From the NCBI GenBank assembly GCA_934661195.1, contig CAKUJD010000005.1:62001-126000 (forward strand): DNA of 64,000 nucleotides, given 5' to 3'. The translations under genes and the position numbers were made by a program. The stretch comes from an uncultured Muribaculaceae bacterium. GTDB lineage: Bacteria > Bacteroidota > Bacteroidia > Bacteroidales > Muribaculaceae. This document shows, piece after piece, positions 58,901-64,000 of this stretch (positions are counted from its first letter, which is position 1; every line of letters begins with the position of its first letter). Below the pieces are notes generated by a model that did no database searches, was not told the DNA's origin, and saw nothing but the letters and a program-made list of their open reading frames with translations.

Positions 58901-61892
58901 AGGCTGTGATGCCTGCTGCTGCGGTCTTGGTGGCCTTGATGGTGGCAAAGTTGCGGCAGTTTTCAATGCGGCCGCCGTTGTAGGCTGCCACGCCTGCCAC
59001 ATAGCTGCCGCCAGTCACCTGGCATTCGGCTGCGATGTTCAGATTCTTGATCACCGACTTGATGCCGGTGTAGATGAAGAGGCCTGCCATGTAGTTCTCG
59101 GTGTTGGCAATGAAGTCGCCATTGCTGCCTATGCTGCGGTTGGCCTGCCAGTTCTTAATGTAGTGGTCGTCGCCGTCGAGGGTGCCGTTGAACGCGTAAT
59201 ACACGCCGCGGGCCGACATGCCATAGAAGCCTGTGTTGCCGCCCATGTCGATGTCGTTGGCCAGCTTGAAGTAGGTGCCGGTGTAGTCATACAGTTGCAC
59301 GTCTACAGCATTGCGAATCTTCATAAGGTCGTCCTTGCTCTTGATGAGGTAGGGGTTGGCCTCGGTGCCGGCGCCTTCAAACTCATCGGGCACCACTTTT
59401 ATGATGTAGATGCGGAAGTCGTTGCCACGAGTCACGGTCAGCGTGTCGCTGGCAGCAGTGGTGGCTGTTACGGTCACGTTGTTGCCGTTGAGTTTCAGAC
59501 CGTGTCCTGTAGTGCCCAATGCACCGCCCTTGAAGAGGTTCCAGGTCACGCCGTTGGCTGTGCTCACTGTGAAGTTGCTCTTCATGCGCTTCACGGTTTC
59601 GCCGCTCTTCAGTGTGAATGGCACAGCGTCGAGCAGCGCTTTGCCCACGTTGGCAAACTTGGACAGCTGCGGATAGAGTCCGGCTTTCAGAGTCCACGTC
59701 TGTGCGTCGAATCCATCGGGGGCTTTGCCCGATGTGAGGACTGCCGTTTCGAGAGAGTGTTCGGCCGAACCGTTGTAGCTGGCTTGGCCGTCGAAGTATG
59801 TGTCGTTGATTTTGGCTGGCTCGCTGCCGATCATGCTGCCATAAAGCTCGTTGTTGAGCGCTGAGCCTGAGCACAGCACCACACCGGTGCTCAGGCAGCT
59901 GTTCAGCTCGGGGGCGTCGCTCTTGTTGGGGCCGCTTTCGCCCTTTTCAAGCACGCCGGCAATGCCGCCCACCATGTCGCTGGTGTAGCTGCGCACTATG
60001 CCCGAGTTGTAGCAGTTGTTGAGCTTTGCGCCAAGGCTGTGACCGATTATGCCGCCCACGTAGCCCTGGTGGGCGCTGGTGTAGCTTGAATTCACCTGGC
60101 CGCCGTTCCAGCAGCGGTCGATGGTGCCGAGTTGCATGTAGCCGGCAATGCCGCCTATCTTGCCCTCGCCGTAGGCGTCGGTCAAAACGCCTGTGAAGTA
60201 GCAGTCGCTTATGTGCGAGGTGACGCGTGAGTTGGAGCCGCACACGCCGCCCGCATAGCCTTTCTTGTAGGTGAGATTCACTGTGGCGTCGCTCCATGAG
60301 TCGCTGATCTCGTTGTAGTTAACGCCCACAATGCCGCCCACCATGTTTTCGCCCTCGATGGTGCCCGAGAACGATGTGGAGTCGACTGTGCCGTAGTTCA
60401 TGCCCACGATGCCGCCAGTGTAGTATGCGGGCACGCCCACATAGCCGCCGGTCACGGTGATGTTGCTCACCTTGCCGTTGCTCTCGCCGGCCACGATGCC
60501 TACTTTCGACTTGGCGCTGTTGACCGTGGGTGACACAAACTTGATGTTGCGCACCTGAGCGTCTTGCCCCAGCAGGCCGAACATGCCGGCGTTGAACTCG
60601 TCGCGGCGGTTCTGCGTGAGGTTGCTTATGGTGTGGCCCTGGCCGTCGTAGATGCCGTTGAACGCCATCTTTGCAACGCCTATGGGCTCATGGTTGTCAA
60701 CCGCCTTCATGTCGATGTCGGCCGTCTGGCGGAAGTATACGCCTGTAAACACTTTGCTGCCGTTGCGGTAGCTGGCGTTGTGGTTGTTGGCGTTGGCCAG
60801 GTCTTCGAGGTCTTGCGCCGTGGCCACCTCATAGGGCGACTCCTTGGTGCCCGCGCCCTTCAGCGTGAGTGCCGATGTGAACGGGGTGAACGCCTCGGGC
60901 ACGCTAATCTCGCTCTTCTCAAGGGCCTCGGTGATGTAGCTCTTGTTGCTGCTGCGCGAGAAGGCCCACTTGCCAAAGCTGATGGTGGTGCCTGTGTAGG
61001 TGCCGTTGAGCCCGCTGCTCTTCAGTGTGAGGTTGGTGGGCGAGGTGTAGCTGCTGATGCAGAAGTTGTAGTAGTCGGTGGTGCCTTGCGTGGCAAGGGT
61101 CTGGTGGGGCATGAACACCGCTCCGGTGCTGTCTACCGTCATCACCACTTCCGAGCCGCAGTTGTAGAAGTTGCGCACTGCTATCTGCGTCTTGCTCTCA
61201 CGCGAGTAGCAGGCAGGGTAGGTGCGCACCTTCAGGCTGTCCTCGGTCTGCGTGAGGCTGTAGTCGGTGATCATGGCGTTGGCCTTGTAGAACTTGGTCT
61301 TGCTGTTCACGATTTGCGTGCCGCGGTACTGGCCGCTGAGCACGAATATGCCCCAAGACCCAATCTCTATGTTGCCGCCGTCGGCCACAGTGAGCTCGAT
61401 TTCGCGGTCGGTGTAGTATGCCTTTTTGTTGAGGTCGACCACGCAGCAATACAGCGAGCCGTATTTGCTGTCCACGTAGGTCACTTGCGGCTTGATTTTG
61501 ATCACGCCGGTGCTGGCGTCATATGCGCCCTTTATGGTGCGCTGGCCGCCAATCAGGTTGTAGATGGCCACTGAGTCGGTGCCCAGCGGCGTAATCTGCA
61601 CCATATATTTGCGCGACACTGCCAGTGGCACGCTTGTGCTATAGTCGGTGGTGTAGTAGTAGCCCTTGAGGCTGGCCAGCGCGGGGGCACGCTTTGCCCT
61701 TGAGGCTTTTTTCACTGCCGGAGGCGCCTTGGTGGCATCGAGGGTATAGCCCGACGGGCTAAACTCCTTTGCCACAGCCTCGCGGTCCACTCCTAAAAGA
61801 GTGACCCCATTGCGCACAGTTGTGGTGCTTGTGCCCGCATAGGCACCTGCCACAACCAGCAATGAGGCTAAGAAAGTGGTAACTTTTTTCAT
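55932..61892 (-). CDS. Giant GLUG-repeat secreted protein with shared C-terminal module
   Basis: This 1986-residue exported protein has a signal peptide (MKKVTTFLASLLVVAGAYA). After a ~330-residue beta-rich start, three modules begin with similar entries (GAGTKESPYEV at ~340, GAGTEANPYLI at ~840, GNGTKDNPWRI at ~1277). Each has a region like D(I/L)DM/F.G and (G/D)H.I.N followed by runs of GLUG repeats (pattern GGI.G.N.G.I..C.N.G.V). This forms a probable right-handed beta-helix. Repeats are densest in the last module. The final ~55 residues (from VEQVDADKEVKRMEY) are the tail shared with the proteins at 4599 and 41013. Adhesion is the likely role. The start at 61892 begins the signal peptide. 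Confidence 0.9.
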   Translation of the reverse strand: MKKVTTFLASLLVVAGAYAGTSTTTVRNGVTLLGVDREAVAKEFSPSGYTLDATKAPPAVKKASRAKRAPALASLKGYYYTTDYSTSVPLAVSRKYMVQITPLGTDSVAIYNLIGGQRTIKGAYDASTGVIKIKPQVTYVDSKYGSLYCCVVDLNKKAYYTDREIELTVADGGNIEIGSWGIFVLSGQYRGTQIVNSKTKFYKANAMITDYSLTQTEDSLKVRTYPACYSRESKTQIAVRNFYNCGSEVVMTVDSTGAVFMPHQTLATQGTTDYYNFCISSYTSPTNLTLKSSGLNGTYTGTTISFGKWAFSRSSNKSYITEALEKSEISVPEAFTPFTSALTLKGAGTKESPYEVATAQDLEDLANANNHNASYRNGSKVFTGVYFRQTADIDMKAVDNHEPIGVAKMAFNGIYDGQGHTISNLTQNRRDEFNAGMFGLLGQDAQVRNIKFVSPTVNSAKSKVGIVAGESNGKVSNITVTGGYVGVPAYYTGGIVGMNYGTVDSTSFSGTIEGENMVGGIVGVNYNEISDSWSDATVNLTYKKGYAGGVCGSNSRVTSHISDCYFTGVLTDAYGEGKIGGIAGYMQLGTIDRCWNGGQVNSSYTSAHQGYVGGIIGHSLGAKLNNCYNSGIVRSYTSDMVGGIAGVLEKGESGPNKSDAPELNSCLSTGVVLCSGSALNNELYGSMIGSEPAKINDTYFDGQASYNGSAEHSLETAVLTSGKAPDGFDAQTWTLKAGLYPQLSKFANVGKALLDAVPFTLKSGETVKRMKSNFTVSTANGVTWNLFKGGALGTTGHGLKLNGNNVTVTATTAASDTLTVTRGNDFRIYIIKVVPDEFEGAGTEANPYLIKSKDDLMKIRNAVDVQLYDYTGTYFKLANDIDMGGNTGFYGMSARGVYYAFNGTLDGDDHYIKNWQANRSIGSNGDFIANTENYMAGLFIYTGIKSVIKNLNIAAECQVTGGSYVAGVAAYNGGRIENCRNFATIKATKTAAAGITAYNAAGSTVSGCYNAGSITSGGTVAGGVVGTNLGAIELSQNDGNVGVAVLTSLESDSTSLKTAGGIAGENGGTMTNVANLGHVSAGGEVGGIAGNNAYKTTVTGLISTGTVESFSDQKTLGAVFGKHNTNSTVVADGYYDSQLAGKNAGNAQAVDGITASTTATLVSGDTIKGIATAHWSYAKGQYPVLKAFASEPASAFNRANYIEFASEGKKDTRFLVHKSAQIATSTGAKAALASAKSFTISGNTLNLAAITEVARDTLTFTSGTLTKAYPLFAAPKMLPKGNGTKDNPWRIETVADWQTVAKYSLDYEAAFDGEYLLLVNDLDFKGDTTASAMLVADGATRFQGHFDGNGKTIDGFAYHNEDYKTGINKGLFGLVGDNGVIENLTLGANSDINGYQYIGGFAGLSSGTMRNCVNRGKVTTSKMGFAGGFAGVANPKARFINCKNYGAVTSANGQGGGIAGEAADNVSIDSCFNAGAVSGKYSIGGITGSSNGGITLSTNEGSVTASQNYAGGITGYQSSTSGGNVTYCVNRGKVTTTTYSAGGIIGCLFRPGTAKRNVNHGDVQSGTYGAGGIIGTLGTTPSIVVDSCVNYGSVVSKSSQAGGIVGVTGNAKADNHNVISHNVNYGSVECAKQTAGGIVGENKMNNDVTANINYASVTADYQAGGIVGNNNDATIKDCFNAGGVQGRYNLGGVAGNSAGRIKSSGNAGLVWSTGSNAANAYNVGGVMGTGKAEVSDVYNHGNVHGCKQVGGIIGLPVKNYTTLARAFNTGNVTCASEADSASCGNVCGGEAVANVTVTDTYYDSQAVGSTFANDTAANAVPTAALTQLNWGDSCWTMRANCYPAIKTLADSAIVKLYSAALAIAPGDKRNAVTESFNVGVPEGVEWTVSDNLRLDEDGHVTLVNINGGETATLKASIGGNSLEYTITLLKPSGVEQVDADKEVKRMEYVGVNGMVYSHPVEGVNIVRTIYKDGTSSTRKMIITRTR

Positions 61893-61934
61893 GTGAAACC
61901 TGGTTTTAAAATTGATGTTATGGAAATATTCCCA

Positions 61935-61969
61935 CAAATTTAGTGAAATTGTAACGAAAAATCAGCAAA
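61935..61969 (-). promoter_or_regulatory. Likely promoter of the GLUG protein gene
   Basis: On the minus strand: TTTG, 23 bases, TAAATTTG. The -7 box is a full match; the spacing is 2-4 bases longer than usual. It lies 43 bases upstream of the start at 61892. Confidence 0.55.
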
Positions 61970-62027
61970 AAATATGAAAAATAGTAGTGCCGCCGCTTTT
62001 GTCTGGCATCCAAATGCTGAAACAACA

Positions 62028-62070
62028 GCCGGAGGCGGTGCTCAGCGTTGCGCTGGCAGCCGCCTCCGGC
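62028..62070 (-). terminator. Hairpin downstream of the 2-oxoacid:ferredoxin oxidoreductase genes
   Basis: GCCGGAGGCGG (62028-62038) pairs with CCGCCTCCGGC (62060-62070), and the stem continues inward (TGC.CAGCG with CGCTG.GCA). It lies 113 bases past the beta-subunit stop in the minus direction and is followed by TGTTGTTTC. I see no gene in 61893-62182. Confidence 0.6.
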
Positions 62071-62182
62071 ATGATGTGCAGATGTTTTTTTAAGATTGCG
62101 TCGGGTCACCTGCGATCAGGTAAGCTCCACAGTGCCGGCGCTCAGCGCCCTCGCGGGTGCTACGCGCCTGTGTGTGAAAGCA

Positions 62183-63214
62183 CTATTTCACTTCCCAGGT
62201 GTCGCCCGAAAGGATCATATCGCGCAGGCTCTTGAAGCCGTGCTTGGCCTCAACGTCGCGCACTTGCGCCTCGACGTCGGCCTCATAGCTTGGAGCCTCC
62301 ACGTCACGAATCACGCCGATGGCAAGGGGCAGCTCGTGCCCGTCCATCATGGCGAGCTGCTGGTGCAGGAAGTTGCTGCGGCAGTGGGCGTCGTGCACAA
62401 GCACGTCGTCGATTGTGTAGCCGTTCTCGCCCAGCTTCACTGCCTTAAGGCCGAAGCCGTCTTGAACCAGACCCTTGTCGTTGTCTTTGCCAAACAGCAT
62501 CTTCTCGCCGTGAACAAGATGGATTGTGCGGTCGGCGCGTGTGGCGCGGTCGGTGATGTAGTTGTGGATTCCGTTGTTGAAAATCATGCAGTTCTGCAGC
62601 ATTTCCACCACCGAGCAGCCCTTGTGGCGCGCGGCGGCCACCATAATTTCCTGGCCCACCTTAAGCTCCACGTCGATGCCGCGGGCAAAGAATGTGCCGC
62701 GGGCGCCAAACACGAGCTCAGCGGGAATGAACGGATCTTCGGTTGTGCCGTAGGGCGATGATTTCGACACAAATCCACGGTCGCTTGTGGGCGAATACTG
62801 ACCCTTGGTGAGACCGTAAATCTTGTTGTTGAGCAGCAGGAGGTTGACGTCCACATTGCGCCTAACCTCATGAATGAAGTGGTTGCCGCCAATGGCCAGG
62901 CCGTCGCCGTCGCCGGCCACCTGCCATACGGTCATCTTTGGATTGGCAACCTTAAAACCGGAGGCAACAGCCCCGCCGCGGCCATGAATTGTGTGGAAGC
63001 CGTAGGTGTTCATGTAGTAAGGAAGTCGAGAACTGCAGCCGATACCTGAAATCACCGCAGTCTCATACGGAGGCACTCCAAGTTCGGCCATGGCCTTGTG
63101 GAGCACGTTCAGAATGGCGTGGTCGCCGCATCCCGGGCACCAGCGCACGCTCTGGCCGTTCTTGTAGTCCTTCGGTTCGTATGTTTGTGTTGTTTTCTGT
63201 TCGTCCATAATCAT
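62183..63214 (-). CDS. korB: 2-oxoacid:ferredoxin oxidoreductase, beta subunit
   Basis: This 343-residue cytoplasmic subunit binds thiamine diphosphate and couples oxidative decarboxylation of a 2-oxoacid to ferredoxin reduction. Its N-terminus has RWCPGCGDHAILNVL. The TPP motif is VAGDGDGLAIGGNHFIHEVR, followed by NNKIYGLTKGQYSPTS. The C-terminal part has the CSVVEMLQNC type segment. 2-Oxoglutarate is the best guess for substrate, so korB is used with caution; a broader specificity is possible. Its start codon overlaps the alpha stop as ATGA, so the two subunits are translationally coupled. Confidence 0.92.
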   Translation of the reverse strand: MIMDEQKTTQTYEPKDYKNGQSVRWCPGCGDHAILNVLHKAMAELGVPPYETAVISGIGCSSRLPYYMNTYGFHTIHGRGGAVASGFKVANPKMTVWQVAGDGDGLAIGGNHFIHEVRRNVDVNLLLLNNKIYGLTKGQYSPTSDRGFVSKSSPYGTTEDPFIPAELVFGARGTFFARGIDVELKVGQEIMVAAARHKGCSVVEMLQNCMIFNNGIHNYITDRATRADRTIHLVHGEKMLFGKDNDKGLVQDGFGLKAVKLGENGYTIDDVLVHDAHCRSNFLHQQLAMMDGHELPLAIGVIRDVEAPSYEADVEAQVRDVEAKHGFKSLRDMILSGDTWEVK

Positions 63215-64000
63215 TTGCCCTCCTTGATTTGTTTAACTGCATCTACAATCTCGTGTACGAGGAACGGCTGTCCCTCCACCTTGTTGACGCGCTTGATGTT
63301 GAGATTCGGGTTCTTAGCCTGCAGATAGTCGGCAAACTGGCCGCTGTTGAGCTCGGCCACAATCACCGTCTTGTAGCGCTTGAGCACCTCTTGTGTGTTG
63401 CGCGGCAGCGGGTTGATGTAGCGGAACTGGGCGAAGTCCACCTTCACGCCTGCGGCGTTGAGCTCCTCATAGGCGGTGTAGATGTGGCCGTAGGTGCCGC
63501 CCCAGCCCACCAGCAGTGTGTCGGCCTGGCCGTCCTTGGCAGTCTTTACCTCAAGCTCGGGTATGTGGTTGGCCACATTGGCCACCTTCTGGGCGCGCGC
63601 GGCCACCATCTTGGCGTGGTTGGCCGGGTCGTTGCTCAGCACTCCTGTGTTGTAGTCCTTCTCAAGGCCGCCCACGCGGTGCATCAGGCCCGGAGTGCCG
63701 GGAATTGCCCAGTAGCGCACGCCTTCGGCGTTGCGCATATATGGGGTCCAGCTCTCCTTCAGCTCTTCGGGCACGAAGTTGGGCTTTATTTCTGGATAGT
63801 CTTCGTCGTCGGGAATGCGCCATGCCGACGAGCCGTTGGCAATGAACGCGTCGGTGAGCAGCACCACGGGTGTCATGTGCTCGATGGCGATGCGCGCTGC
63901 CTCAAATGCCATGTGGAAGCAGTCGGTGGGCGACAGGGCTGCAACCACCACCAGCGGACACTCGCCGCTGCGGCCGTAGAGGGCCTGCATCAGGTCGGTC
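63211..64000 (-). CDS. korA: 2-oxoacid:ferredoxin oxidoreductase, alpha subunit (5' truncated by window edge)
   Basis: This is the C-terminal ~262 residues of the alpha subunit; the gene continues past the right edge. Visible family parts are ECPLVVVAALSPTDCFHMAFEAARIA (in parts), MTPVVLLTDAFIANGSSAWR, then a transketolase C-like domain: TLLVGWGGTYGHIYTAYEEL, VDFAQFRYINPLPRNTQEVL and KTVIVAELNSGQFADYLQ. In Bacteroidetes this subunit is usually ~600 residues with the gamma part fused at the N-terminus, which is not seen here. It is translated just upstream of the beta subunit. Confidence 0.92.
   Translation of the reverse strand, partial: TDLMQALYGRSGECPLVVVAALSPTDCFHMAFEAARIAIEHMTPVVLLTDAFIANGSSAWRIPDDEDYPEIKPNFVPEELKESWTPYMRNAEGVRYWAIPGTPGLMHRVGGLEKDYNTGVLSNDPANHAKMVAARAQKVANVANHIPELEVKTAKDGQADTLLVGWGGTYGHIYTAYEELNAAGVKVDFAQFRYINPLPRNTQEVLKRYKTVIVAELNSGQFADYLQAKNPNLNIKRVNKVEGQPFLVHEIVDAVKQIKEGK

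Noticed and set aside
56600..60500. Direct repeats that might be a CRISPR array or satellite
   Set aside because: The repeats are imperfect, codon-phased and encode GLUG motifs in one long reading frame.
62090..62182. A small gene between the terminator hairpin and the beta-subunit stop
   Set aside because: No start with sensible coding sequence; the frames here run into the complement of the beta-subunit gene.

Overview
The window looks like chromosomal DNA of a gut-type Bacteroidales bacterium, most likely in or near the Muribaculaceae/Prevotellaceae. The evidence is: GC-rich coding DNA with AT-rich spacers; promoters of the Bacteroidetes form (TTTG, 19-21 bases, TAnnTTTG); few Shine-Dalgarno sites; many signal-peptide, lipoprotein and outer-membrane proteins; BspA-type leucine-rich repeat and GLUG-repeat surface proteins; an OMP_b-brl_3-type TonB-dependent receptor; MenA; and a 2-oxoacid:ferredoxin oxidoreductase. 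Most of the window is ordinary core genome. I see no rRNA, insertion sequence, integrase or CRISPR array. There is one tRNA (Asp).

Layout. 1-4.4 kb (minus): a TolC / MacA-type adaptor / ABC ATPase / MacB-type permease efflux operon behind a textbook promoter. 4.6-6.6 kb: a secreted protein and a secreted endonuclease/exonuclease/phosphatase-family enzyme, each with its own terminator. 6.8-10.6 kb is an accessory-looking island: a small protein plus an orphan phage-type major-capsid-like protein (plus strand), facing a protein of unknown function plus a von Willebrand A (vWA) protein (minus strand). 10.9-12.5 kb: a GH20 beta-N-acetylhexosaminidase.

12.6-21.6 kb is the most interesting part: a seven-gene, tightly packed plus-strand operon. 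It encodes a vWA-like lipoprotein, a four-helix membrane protein, a tubulin/FtsZ-superfamily protein, a 1144-residue protein with an actin/Hsp70-type ATPase domain, a membrane coiled-coil protein, and two tail-anchored zinc-ribbon proteins. The second zinc-ribbon protein carries a domain strikingly like the FtsK gamma winged helix. I read this as an undescribed or barely described membrane-associated nucleotide-driven apparatus.

21.7-27.1 kb: rimP-nusA-infB behind a strong promoter with a terminator-like hairpin in the leader, then folK. 27.3-35.8 kb (minus): POT peptide transporter, SufE, DivIC/FtsB-like protein, DUF4855 protein, TrmD, a two-gene ABC exporter, a CDF metal transporter and a DUF4491 protein. 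35.9-40.9 kb: a secreted calcineurin-type phosphoesterase, tRNA-Asp, the bifunctional NAD(P)H-hydrate repair enzyme and a DUF4831 protein. 41-47 kb (minus): LRR surface protein, CBS/DUF21 (GldE/CorC-like) protein, and a CoaX / FadL-like / LptC operon. 47.3-50.8 kb: D-2-hydroxyacid dehydrogenase, an ABC-ATPase fused to a DUF4435/TOPRIM-like domain (OLD/PARIS-like), and MenA. 50.9-55.8 kb: TonB-dependent receptor, GNAT acetyltransferase, an unusual AraC regulator fused to a dinitrogenase-cofactor (NifX/NifB-type) domain, and a divergent ABM-like protein. 55.9-64 kb (minus): a giant GLUG-repeat secreted protein and the two subunits of a 2-oxoacid:ferredoxin oxidoreductase, the alpha gene running off the right edge.

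Three secreted proteins (at 4.6, 41 and 55.9 kb) end in the same ~48-residue C-terminal module, which looks like a sorting or anchoring tail. All assignments rest on motif recognition by eye; no database search was run.
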